This document shows positions 1-7,073 of a stretch of DNA of 64,000 nt, in pieces. A program made the translations under genes and the position numbers. Every line of letters begins with the position of its first letter. The stretch's first letter is position 1. The notes beneath the pieces are model-generated. The model did not search any database. It was not told where the DNA came from and saw only the letters and a list, made by a program, of their open reading frames with translations. Source of the stretch: a bacterium (lineage in GTDB: Bacteria > Myxococcota_A > UBA9160 > UBA4427); the NCBI GenBank assembly GCA_024742285.1, contig JANSYR010000021.1, positions 1 through 64,000 of the forward strand, written 5' to 3'.

Positions 1-803
1 GCCAGGACCGAGATGCCCGCCTGCTGGAGCACCTGGTTCCGGGTCAGCTCCGCCGTCTCACTCGCGAAGTCCACGTCGCGGATCCGCGATTCCGCGGCCG
101 ACGTGTTCTCCTGCGCGACCGCCAGCGACCGGATCGACGACTCGAGCCGATTCTGCACCGTACCGAAGCTCGCCCGAAGCGAGGCGACCTGGGAGATCGC
201 CGAGTCGATCAACGAGAGCGCGGCCTGCGCACTCGCGACCGAGCTGATCGTGGCGAAGTTGAAGCCCGAGACGCTGGATACGGTCCCGAGACCGATCGTC
301 GATGCGCGCGCATCGACGGCGTTGATCGTGATCCGATCGTTGCTCGTTGCATCGACGCCGATCTGGAACGTCACGCCCGCTCCGCTCTCGAGAATCGTCG
401 CGCCGTTGAACGACGTGACGGCAGCGATCCGGTCGATCTCCGAGATCAGGTCCTGGAACTCGTCGTTCAGCGTGTCGCGCTCGGCGTCGCCGAGGGTCCC
501 GTTGGCCGCCTGAATCGCCAGCTCACGCTGACGGATCAGGATCGAGCTCACCTCGTTGAGTGCGCCTTCACCGACCTGCAGCAGCGAGATGCCGTCGTTG
601 GCGTTCCGCCGCGCCTGCGCGATCGAGCGGATGTCGGCTCGGAACCCTTCCGAGATCGCGAGGCCTGCCGCGTCGTCCGCCGCCCGCGTGATGCGGAGAC
701 CGGAAGACAGCCGCTGAAGGCTCTTCTGGAGATTCCCGGTCGAGTTGACCAGGTTTCGCTGGGCGTTGATCGACGCCACGTTCGAATTGACTCGAAGTCC
801 CAT
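1..803 (-). CDS. fliC: Flagellin, paralogue 1 (3' end cut by window edge)
   Basis: Filament subunit secreted by the flagellar type III system. The protein starts MGLRVNSNVASINAQRN. It carries the usual N-terminal D0/D1 helices (LQKSLQRLSSGLRI, DDAAGLAISEGF, NANDGISLLQ) and the C-terminal D1/D0 helix (ESRIRDVDFASETAELTRNQ). About eight C-terminal codons lie off the left edge, judged from the complete paralogue next door. The central part is short, so this is a compact flagellin of about 273 residues with little surface domain. The start at 803 is chosen because AAGGAG lies just upstream. It follows the second flagellin on the same strand after a 116-bp gap without a recognisable promoter, so cotranscription or a CsrA-controlled leader is likely. 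The last 110 visible bases are almost identical to the paralogue. Confidence 0.95.
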   Translation of the reverse strand, partial: MGLRVNSNVASINAQRNLVNSTGNLQKSLQRLSSGLRITRAADDAAGLAISEGFRADIRSIAQARRNANDGISLLQVGEGALNEVSSILIRQRELAIQAANGTLGDAERDTLNDEFQDLISEIDRIAAVTSFNGATILESGAGVTFQIGVDATSNDRITINAVDARASTIGLGTVSSVSGFNFATISSVASAQAALSLIDSAISQVASLRASFGTVQNRLESSIRSLAVAQENTSAAESRIRDVDFASETAELTRNQVLQQAGISVL

Positions 804-919
804 CCTGGGATCTCCTTCACAATATTCCGTACGAAATCGCTATCCGCTTCCGTACGTCTTCTGACCAACGGCCGCCTCGACCCATCCTTGCGTCGCCGGC
901 GACCGTCCTGGGTCCACGA
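804..919 (-). promoter_or_regulatory. Leader of flagellin 1 with four ANGGA (CsrA-type) motifs
   Basis: Read on the minus strand, the 116-nt gap holds AAGGA (885-889), ACGGA (849-853), ACGGA (826-830) and AAGGA (813-817). The last one overlaps the ribosome binding site. CsrA binds ANGGA, usually in hairpin loops. csrA and its antagonist gene fliW lie about 5 kb away. CsrA control of this leader is an inference. No -24/-12 or -35/-10 promoter was found here. Confidence 0.5.
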
Positions 920-1741
920 CTATCCGAGCAGCGAGAGCGCGCTCTGCGTGGAGACGTTCGCCTGAGCCAGGACGGAGATGCCCGCCTGCTGGAGCACCTG
1001 GTTCCGGGTCAGCTCCGCCGTCTCGCTCGCGAAGTCCACGTCGCGAATCCGCGATTCCGCGGCCGACGTGTTCTCGACGGCGACGGCGATCGATCGGATC
1101 GCGGACTCGAGCCGGTTCTGCACCGTACCGAAGCCGGCGCGGAGCGAAGCGACGTTCGAGATCGCCGCGTCCAGGATCGTGAGCGCCGACTGCGCCGCCG
1201 TCACGGTCGAGACGCTGAGGGCACTGATGCCGATGTTGCTGCCGTTGGCGAGCACACCGGTCACGTCGATCCGGTTGTCGGCGGAGTTCTCGGTTCCGAC
1301 CTGGAACGAGATCGTCGCGGTGCTCGAGAGCACGAGCGTGCCGTTGAACGAGGTGACCGAAGCGATCCGGTCGATCTCGTCGGAGAGATCGCTGACCTCG
1401 TTGTTCAGGGTCGTGCGCTCCGAAGAGCCGAGCGTGCCGTTGGCCGACTGGATCGCCAGCTCACGCTGACGAATCAGTATCGAGCTCACCTCGTTGAGTG
1501 CGCCTTCTGCCACCTGAAGAAGCGAGATGCCGTCGTTGGCGTTCCGCTGGGCCTGACCGAGGCTGCGGATGTCGGCGCGAAAGCCCTCCGAGATGGCAAG
1601 GCCCGCGGCGTCATCGGCCGCGCGCGTGATCCGAAGACCCGAAGAGAGTCGCTGCAGACTCTTCTGCAGACTGACCGTCGTGTTCGCGAGATTTCTCTGC
1701 GCGTTGATCGAAGCGGTGTTCGCGTTTACGCGAAGTCCCAT
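920..1741 (-). CDS. fliC: Flagellin, paralogue 2
   Basis: Complete 273-residue filament protein, same family as the neighbouring flagellin. The N-terminus (MGLRVNANTASINAQRN, QKSLQRLSSGLRITRAADDA) and C-terminus (ESRIRDVDFASETAEL, ending LSLLG) form the conserved D0/D1 rod. Residues of roughly 140-190 are a short variable part. The ATG at 1741 has a strong AAGGAGG site. A good sigma-54 promoter lies about 110 bp upstream, with a hairpin and three ANGGA motifs in the leader. The gene is upstream of, and in line with, the other flagellin and divergent from the acetyltransferase gene. The function is certain. Which paralogue dominates the filament cannot be told. Confidence 0.97.
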   Translation of the reverse strand: MGLRVNANTASINAQRNLANTTVSLQKSLQRLSSGLRITRAADDAAGLAISEGFRADIRSLGQAQRNANDGISLLQVAEGALNEVSSILIRQRELAIQSANGTLGSSERTTLNNEVSDLSDEIDRIASVTSFNGTLVLSSTATISFQVGTENSADNRIDVTGVLANGSNIGISALSVSTVTAAQSALTILDAAISNVASLRAGFGTVQNRLESAIRSIAVAVENTSAAESRIRDVDFASETAELTRNQVLQQAGISVLAQANVSTQSALSLLG

Positions 1742-1850
1742 GGTTACGTTTCCTCCTTGACGTCGAGCTCGTCATCCGTGACGCGCCCGGCCCGGTCCAT
1801 GGCGACACTGCATCGCCGTGGACGAAGGGCCCACTGACGCACGGGGCTAG

Positions 1851-1866
1851 TGCAATGGCGGTGCCA
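1851..1866 (-). promoter_or_regulatory. Sigma-54 (-24/-12) promoter of flagellin 2
   Basis: Minus strand reads TGGCAC-CGCCA-TTGCA, a full match to the sigma-54 consensus TGGCAC-N5-TTGCW with correct spacing between the GG and GC elements. Transcription should begin near 1841 and give a leader of about 100 nt before the ATG at 1741. The NtrC-type regulator at 23.3-24.7 kb is the likely activator. Confidence 0.85.
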
Positions 1867-2056
1867 GCCTGCGCGGTGCGCACCCTACATGCAGCACTCG
1901 TTCACGCATGGGCAACTCGGATTCCAAGTGCGCGATCGGCGCTCGGGGGTCGCCCTGCCCGTCACGAGCGCCTTGCAAGATCCCGTTTCAAGTCGGAGTA
2001 CCGGATCCCGCTTCGTTTCAGATTGCGCGACGGAAGGCGCGCGTACGCCGAGGGAA

Positions 2057-2082
2057 GGCCCTTCACGCCGACGTGAAGGGTC
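2057..2082. other. Perfect intergenic stem-loop
   Basis: CCCTTCACG (2059-2067), loop CCGA, then CGTGAAGGG (2072-2080). G-T and G-C closing pairs extend it to 11 bp. It sits between two divergently transcribed genes, where a terminator is not expected. It has no clear T-run. It could be an operator or a leader hairpin of the acetyltransferase mRNA. Confidence 0.5.
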
Positions 2083-2174
2083 CGAGCGACCGGTATCGAT
2101 CTTGCTTTTCCGGAGGATGGATTCGTGTCTCGATGGGCGCGGCAGCGTCCGCAAGTATCGAGAGAAGGAAGACC

Positions 2175-3404
2175 GTGGCGACGACGCGAAAGAACGCACA
2201 GCCCGCGCCCCCCGACACCCCGCTGGATCAGGGGGGTTGGATCGCGTTGCGTGCGGATCCAGAAGAACGGATCACGGTCGGGTTCTCTTCGATCCAGGAG
2301 CGTCGGCACGTGCTCGACTGGCTGAACGAAGGCCTTCGGGACGGGCGTCCCGGAAGGCTGGTGAGCGAGTATCCGCTTCTCTTCGAGCGGAACGCGTCGG
2401 CCATCCCCGTGACGCTCTGGTCGCACACGACGCCGATCGCGTTCTGCATGCTCTGGGCCGTCACGTTCCGGGTCGGCGTGCACCGTCTGCGAACGGGCAT
2501 GATCTCCCTCGTCTACACGGACCCCGGATTCCGCGGTCGTGGACATGCGAGCGACGTGGTGCAGGCCGCCATCGACGAGGCCACCGCCCTCGAGCTGGGA
2601 CTCCTTCTTCTCTGGAGCGACGTCGAGGCCCTCTATTCCGGTCTTGACTTCGTGGAGGCAGGCCACGAATCGCTCCTCGTCATCGACGCTGCGACCGTCG
2701 AGCGCGCACTCCTCACCGAGCGCCCCGCGCCGAGTCTCGAGATCGGCTGCGCCACGCCGAGCGACTGGCTGGAGATCGAGCGGTTGCGGGGCTACCGGAC
2801 GTGCCAGCTCGAGTTCGACCCGGGCGAGCTGGCTCGCTCGCGATCGATCCCGGATCTCGAGGTCCGGGTGGCCTCCGACGCGACGGGCCTCCGTGGCTTC
2901 GCCATGCGGGGACGCGGGGACGACCTCGTCGAGGTCGTACACGAATGGGGTGGCGATGCCGATGCGGCGCTTCTCTGTTGCCAGGCGCTCCTCGAGGCCA
3001 ACGAGCCCTGGAACGAGCTCTTCCTGATGACGCCGCCCGCGCAGGACGCATTGTCGTGGTCGCTTCGTCAGGCAGGCGCGCATCGGGTCCGGAAGCGTCT
3101 CGCGTGGATGCGGGTCGCGTCGCCTTCGGCGCTGGCAGCGGATCTCTCGTCGATGCTCCCCGGCGTGAGCGGCCTCGCGATCGAGGTCGAGCCCACCGCA
3201 GGCGCAACGCCCGTCCGGATCCGACTCCGAAGCGCGCATGGCGAGACGCGCCTCGACCCCCGGTCCCTCTTCGACGCGCTCTTCGGGTGCGCCGGCCCGG
3301 AGGATCCGACCGAGCTCGCCCGCGCCCTCGAGCCCTGCCTCGGCCGAGCGGCCCTCGCGCACCTGCCGATTCCGCTGTTCGTCTGGGGCCTGGAGTCGAT
3401 CTGA
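2175..3404 (+). CDS. Two-domain GNAT acetyltransferase (Eis-like layout)
   Basis: Predicted acetyl-CoA-dependent N-acetyltransferase of about 409 residues. The first GNAT domain (about residues 30-170) has the acetyl-CoA loop in TDPGFRGRGHASDVV. A second, degenerate GNAT-like domain (about 190-315) and a C-terminal 90-residue segment follow. This order resembles the Eis/enhanced-intracellular-survival family (GNAT-GNAT-SCP2), but the similarity was judged by eye. The GTG at 2175 is chosen because AAGGAAG lies just upstream; an in-frame ATG at 2133 is the alternative. It is 4 bp upstream of flbD and motA on the same strand, so it is probably the first gene of that operon. Its place beside the flagellins suggests protein or sugar acetylation in flagellar assembly, which is inference. 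Confidence 0.7.
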   Translation: MATTRKNAQPAPPDTPLDQGGWIALRADPEERITVGFSSIQERRHVLDWLNEGLRDGRPGRLVSEYPLLFERNASAIPVTLWSHTTPIAFCMLWAVTFRVGVHRLRTGMISLVYTDPGFRGRGHASDVVQAAIDEATALELGLLLLWSDVEALYSGLDFVEAGHESLLVIDAATVERALLTERPAPSLEIGCATPSDWLEIERLRGYRTCQLEFDPGELARSRSIPDLEVRVASDATGLRGFAMRGRGDDLVEVVHEWGGDADAALLCCQALLEANEPWNELFLMTPPAQDALSWSLRQAGAHRVRKRLAWMRVASPSALAADLSSMLPGVSGLAIEVEPTAGATPVRIRLRSAHGETRLDPRSLFDALFGCAGPEDPTELARALEPCLGRAALAHLPIPLFVWGLESI

Positions 3405-3408
3405 ACCG

Positions 3409-3627
3409 ATGATCTGGGTGACCCGACTCGATGGCGATCGCGTGCTGCTCAACGACGACCAGGTGCTCTACGTCGAGGCGACCCACGACACTCTTCTCGT
3501 GATGGCGACCGGTGAACGCCTGCGCATCCTCGAGAGCCCGGAAGAGCTCGTCGAGCGCGTCGCCGCCTGGCGTCAGCGCATCATGGGCCTCTCTCTCGTC
3601 CACGAATTCGAGCCGGATCCGGAATAG
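3409..3627 (+). CDS. flbD: FlbD-family small flagellar protein
   Basis: 72-residue protein starting MIWVTRLDGDRVLLNDDQVLYVE, then a TGERLRILESPEELVERV segment. This matches the small FlbD family (I-x-V-T-R-L-N-G at the start, ES-x-E-E at the end), found in flagellar operons just before motA. It is not the Caulobacter sigma-54 activator of the same name. The exact role is not settled; members are thought to act near the motor or export gate. The ATG lies 4 bp after the acetyltransferase stop, and motA follows after 11 bp. Its acidic C-terminus (EFEPDPE) is a little longer than usual. Confidence 0.85.
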   Translation: MIWVTRLDGDRVLLNDDQVLYVEATHDTLLVMATGERLRILESPEELVERVAAWRQRIMGLSLVHEFEPDPE

Positions 3628-3638
3628 AAAGAAGCAGC

Positions 3639-4394
3639 ATGGATCGACTCGTCCTCACCGGCCTGCTCCTCGGCGCAGGCGCCCTGTTCGGCACGCAGAT
3701 CCTCGAAGGGGGACATCCGGCCGCGCTCGCCCAGGGGCCCGCCGCCGTCATCGTCGGCCTCGGCACCCTCGGCGCGACGCTGCTCTCCACGACCCACGAC
3801 GCCCTCGCGGCGGCACGCCGCGAGCTTCGGCTCGTCCTCGTCCGCCCGAGCGATCACCGTGGCGTCCTTCCGACCCGATTCCGGGACCTCGCGCTGGTCG
3901 CGCGCAAGGAGGGCCTGATCGCGCTCGAGCGGCAGCTCGCTCAGCAGCCGACCCCGTTCATGCGTCGCGCCCTGCGACACGTGATCGACGGCTGCGACGA
4001 GCTCCAGCTGCGCGCCGTCCTTCGCTCCGACGTCGAGGGGCGCGAACGCAATCGCCTGACGGGCGCCTCGGTCTTCGAGACCGCGGGCGGATACGCACCG
4101 ACGATGGGCATCCTCGGCGCCGTCCTCGGTCTGGTGCGTGCGATGGAGGCGCTCTCGGACCCCGATGCACTCGGGCAGGGAATCGCGGTCGCCTTCATCG
4201 CGACGATCTACGGCGTGGGCCTGGCCAACCTGGTGCTGCTGCCGGTCGCCACCCGGATCCGAGGCCAGGTCGAGGCCCGCTCGGCGGAGGACGAGATGGT
4301 GATCGAGGGCGCGCTCGCCCTGCAGGCGGGCCTGCCCCCGCGCGCGATCGAAAGGCTCCTCCGCGCCCACCTGACGGACGAGGTGTCCTCGTGA
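3639..4394 (+). CDS. motA: Flagellar motor stator protein MotA (stator set 1)
   Basis: Inner-membrane stator subunit that forms the ion channel with MotB. The protein has 251 residues, with N-terminal membrane segments, a cytoplasmic loop containing the conserved RKEGLIALE motif, then the paired C-terminal membrane helices (YAPTMGILGAVLGLVRAM and VAFIATIYGVGLANLVLLP). The threonine and proline of AYPTMG-like motif are present (YAPTMG). It lies downstream of flbD and 28 bp before its motB partner. The N-terminal half is unusually Ala/Leu/Arg rich. A second, more PomA-like motA occurs at 27.1-27.9 kb. Confidence 0.9.
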   Translation: MDRLVLTGLLLGAGALFGTQILEGGHPAALAQGPAAVIVGLGTLGATLLSTTHDALAAARRELRLVLVRPSDHRGVLPTRFRDLALVARKEGLIALERQLAQQPTPFMRRALRHVIDGCDELQLRAVLRSDVEGRERNRLTGASVFETAGGYAPTMGILGAVLGLVRAMEALSDPDALGQGIAVAFIATIYGVGLANLVLLPVATRIRGQVEARSAEDEMVIEGALALQAGLPPRAIERLLRAHLTDEVSS

Positions 4395-4422
4395 CCTCGG
4401 CTCCGCGCGAGCACGTCCTTCC

Positions 4423-5313
4423 GTGATGAGAGGGGAGCACCGTCGAAGGGAGCTCGCCCCGAGCAGCGAGGGTACGAGCGGTCGCGACCGCTGGCTGCTC
4501 TCGTACGCGGACTTCATGACGCTCCTCCTCGCGCTCTTCGTCGTGCTCTATGCGAGCGCACGAGCGGAGGAGGACCGCGACGCCAGCCTCTTCGAGGGCC
4601 TGCAGGCCGCCTTCGTCTTCGACCAGGACTCGCCGTCCCCCGTCCCGACGAGCGGCCAGGCCCCCGGCGCCGAAGCGGCGAATGCGGAAGCTCTCGCCCC
4701 GGTTCCCGTCCTGATGCAGCTCGAGGAGGACCTCGTCGACGTCGTCGAGCGGACCCCCCGCGAGCCCGGGGACGAGCCCGGCGTCTCGCTCCACCGGACG
4801 GAACGGGGCCTGATCATCCGCCTCGCTTCGACCGAGTTCTTCCCAGCCGGCGGCGTCGAGATTCCAGCCGCCCGCCGGTCCGCGCTCGGGGCCATGGCGC
4901 CCGTCCTCGCCTCGACGACGGCTTCGCTGCAGTTCGAGGGTCACTCCGACGACCAGCCCGTCGCCGACGGCCCCTTCCCCTCCAACTGGGAGCTCTCCGC
5001 GGCGCGGGCGGCCGCCGTCGCGCGCCTCTTCATCGACGACCACGCCATCGCGCCGGGGCGGATCAGCGTGGTCGGACACGCGGCCCAGCGACCGATCGCC
5101 GACAATGCCGATCCCGCCAATCGCGCCCGCAACCGTCGCGTCGACATCGTCGTCCTCGAAGACGGCGAGCTCATCGCGAGCGGCGAAGCGGACGGCACCC
5201 GCGACGCCCTCGACGAGTTGCTCGAGGAACTCCCGCCGCTTCCGGACGAAGCGGACCAGACGCTCCGGCCGGCGCCCGCCGGGCCGCCGCCGGAAGACAT
5301 CCCGCTCCCCTGA
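4423..5313 (+). CDS. motB: Flagellar motor stator protein MotB (stator set 1)
   Basis: 296-residue stator subunit. One membrane helix near residues 27-45 carries the ion-binding aspartate in SYADFMTLLLALFVVLY, the pattern of proton-type MotB/MotD proteins. A plug/linker follows, then a C-terminal OmpA-like peptidoglycan-binding domain (FEGHSDDQP, NWELSAARAAAVARLF, NRARNRRVDIVVL). The acidic, proline-rich tail of about 45 residues is extra. ATGATG at 4423-4428 gives two possible starts. The gene converges on fliW with a 24-bp gap. Confidence 0.92.
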   Translation: MMRGEHRRRELAPSSEGTSGRDRWLLSYADFMTLLLALFVVLYASARAEEDRDASLFEGLQAAFVFDQDSPSPVPTSGQAPGAEAANAEALAPVPVLMQLEEDLVDVVERTPREPGDEPGVSLHRTERGLIIRLASTEFFPAGGVEIPAARRSALGAMAPVLASTTASLQFEGHSDDQPVADGPFPSNWELSAARAAAVARLFIDDHAIAPGRISVVGHAAQRPIADNADPANRARNRRVDIVVLEDGELIASGEADGTRDALDELLEELPPLPDEADQTLRPAPAGPPPEDIPLP

Positions 5314-5337
5314 TCCCGCTCCCTCGCGACCTCGCGA

Positions 5338-5841
5338 TCAGCGCGCGGGCGGAGCCTGGGAAGACGCGCTCACCTCGTTCGCGCCGTCGGCATTCGCCTC
5401 GGACTCCACCGGACGCAGCTCGGGGAGCGGCGCGCGGGTCGTGTACCGGGGATCGTCGCTCACGACCTGTGTTCCCTTGCGGGTCGCGCCGTTGACCAGC
5501 AGCGGCGCCGCCAGGTTGAGGAAGATCTCCTTGTTGGAGAGCGTCACGATGCAGAGCAGCTCGACGTCGTCCCGGCGTTCGATGCCGAGCATCGCGAGGT
5601 GCTCGCGTTCGACCGGCGGATCGTACTGCGGGAAGAACGTCCACGGAGACGTCACGACGAAGGCCAGGTCCGGATCCTCGAGGCTGACCAGCCAGGCCAA
5701 CGCAGAATCCGGCGCGTGCTCCATCAGGATGTAGCGGGTCTTTCCGGGGAACCCGGGCAGCGGCTCGAACGTCAGGACGTCCGCCTCCGGCACCTCGACG
5801 AGTCCAACCCTTCGACTCTCGAAACGGATCACGTCACTCAT
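5338..5841 (-). CDS. fliW: Flagellar assembly factor FliW
   Basis: 167-residue cytoplasmic protein that binds flagellin and antagonises CsrA, so that flagellin translation follows secretion. The sequence has the family signature PLPGFPGKTRYILMEH, FVVTSPWTFFPQY and VTLSNKEIFLNLAAPLLVN. The C-terminal 35 residues (SEANADGANEVSASS) are a low-complexity extension. Its start overlaps the csrA stop by 8 bp, so the pair is translationally coupled. It ends the flgN-flgJ...csrA-fliW operon read leftward. Confidence 0.95.
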   Translation of the reverse strand: MSDVIRFESRRVGLVEVPEADVLTFEPLPGFPGKTRYILMEHAPDSALAWLVSLEDPDLAFVVTSPWTFFPQYDPPVEREHLAMLGIERRDDVELLCIVTLSNKEIFLNLAAPLLVNGATRKGTQVVSDDPRYTTRAPLPELRPVESEANADGANEVSASSQAPPAR

Positions 5842-6094
5842 CGGTCGCTCCTTCCCAGTCCATCGCCCGCGCGGCCTCGCCCTTGGGCAGCTCGTCGAGC
5901 ATCGCCTTGCTCATCGACGCGGCTTCGACGTTCGCCGACGCCACGCGTTCGAAGATCTCCTCGCGGAAGATCCCGACTTCTTCGGGGGCATCGATCGCGA
6001 TGCGGACCTGCCCTCCGTTCGAAGCCACAACGGTCACGCGCACGTCCGGACCGATCCGAACGCTCTCGCCGTGCCTTCTCGTGAGTACCAGCAT
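5834..6094 (-). CDS. csrA: Carbon storage regulator CsrA
   Basis: RNA-binding translational regulator of 86 residues. It begins MLVLTRRHGESVRIG and continues VTVVASNGGQVRIAIDAPEEVGIFREEIFERV, the classic CsrA beta-barrel with the RNA-contacting L4 and R44-type positions. The last 25 residues go beyond the usual length. AGGAGG precedes the ATG. It lies between flgL and fliW, the standard FliW-CsrA partner arrangement. Likely targets in this window are the flagellin leaders, which contain several ANGGA motifs. Confidence 0.96.
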   Translation of the reverse strand: MLVLTRRHGESVRIGPDVRVTVVASNGGQVRIAIDAPEEVGIFREEIFERVASANVEAASMSKAMLDELPKGEAARAMDWEGATDE

Positions 6095-6135
6095 GAGAAC
6101 CTCCTCGATTCTCGTGGGTTGTCGTCCAGTACGGA

Positions 6136-7044
6136 CTAGATGTAGTCGAGCAGCGTCGGCTGCAGCAGTCGGGCGTTCACCTGGAGCGCCGCCTGCAGCG
6201 CCGTCTCCTGCGCAGTCAGGCTCGAGTAGACCTCGAAGGCGTCGGCGTCCTCGAGGAAAGACACCTGCGTCGCGATGTTCTGCTCCTGGAGCCTCAAACG
6301 TTCTTCGAAGGAATCGGCTTTCGAGTCCGAGCCACCGAGCACGGTTCGCTCCTGAGTCAGGTGTTCGCGAGCCGATTCGATGTCCGTGATCGCACCACGG
6401 ATCTCGTCCACGTCCCCCTCGTCGATTCCCGTCCAGAGTCGAGACAGCGCCGCGAAGGCATCGTTCGCCCCCTGGAACGCGGCCTGTCCGTCACGGGTGA
6501 CTTCGATCAGGACGCCGTCGTCGATCTCGACCTCGATCGCACTCGCCTCGCCGGTGAAGGTCACCGTCGGGGTCACGCCCGGTCCGAAATCGCCGGCCCG
6601 CGTGAAGGCCGGAGAGGCCGAGTCCAGACCCGAGAAGACGTAACCGCCACCGGGCGCCCGCACGTTCGCGTAGCTCAATACTTCGTCGAAGAGCTGCGCG
6701 ACCTCCGTCTTGAGCGCCGCCGCGGCACCGGGATTCTGATTCGTCGAGCTGGCGGCGCCCACGGCCAGGGCCCCCGCGCGGCTCATCACTTCTTCGGCAC
6801 CGTCGAGCGCCGACTCGGTCGCGCGCAGGCGGACCCTCGCCAGGTCGATGCTCCGGAGGTAGGTCGAGGTCTGGCTCGACGCATCCTTCAGGAAGAGGAC
6901 CTTGCGATAGTCGACGGGATCGTCGGACGGACGGTTGATGCGAAGACCCGTCGCGGCCTGCTCCTGCGTGCGCGCGAGTCGGCTCCGCTGATCGTTCAGC
7001 TGAGCGAGCCCGAGTCGGGCGAGCGTCGATTGAGTGATTCGCAT
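6136..7044 (-). CDS. flgL: Hook-filament junction protein FlgL (HAP3)
   Basis: 302-residue junction protein joining hook to filament. The N-terminus (MRITQSTLARLGLAQLNDQRSRLARTQEQ, GLRINRPSDDPVDY) and the flagellin-like C-terminus (LEDADAFEVYSSLTAQETALQAALQ) are typical. It ends LLDYI. It follows flgK by 29 bp and precedes csrA by 41 bp in one operon. Confidence 0.95.
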   Translation of the reverse strand: MRITQSTLARLGLAQLNDQRSRLARTQEQAATGLRINRPSDDPVDYRKVLFLKDASSQTSTYLRSIDLARVRLRATESALDGAEEVMSRAGALAVGAASSTNQNPGAAAALKTEVAQLFDEVLSYANVRAPGGGYVFSGLDSASPAFTRAGDFGPGVTPTVTFTGEASAIEVEIDDGVLIEVTRDGQAAFQGANDAFAALSRLWTGIDEGDVDEIRGAITDIESAREHLTQERTVLGGSDSKADSFEERLRLQEQNIATQVSFLEDADAFEVYSSLTAQETALQAALQVNARLLQPTLLDYI

Positions 7045-7073
7045 GCCGAAGGCTCCGTTCGGTCGGGCCGCGT

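Larger units (their letters stand above)
1742..2174. other. Divergent intergenic region between flagellin 2 and acetyltransferase
   Basis: This 433-bp stretch separates divergent genes. It contains the sigma-54 site (1851-1866) and, in the flagellin leader, a GGCGA/TCGCC hairpin near 1801-1818 with ANGGA motifs at the ribosome site, at 1775-1779 and just past the hairpin. A second perfect stem-loop lies at 2057-2082. No convincing gene was seen. Confidence 0.6.
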
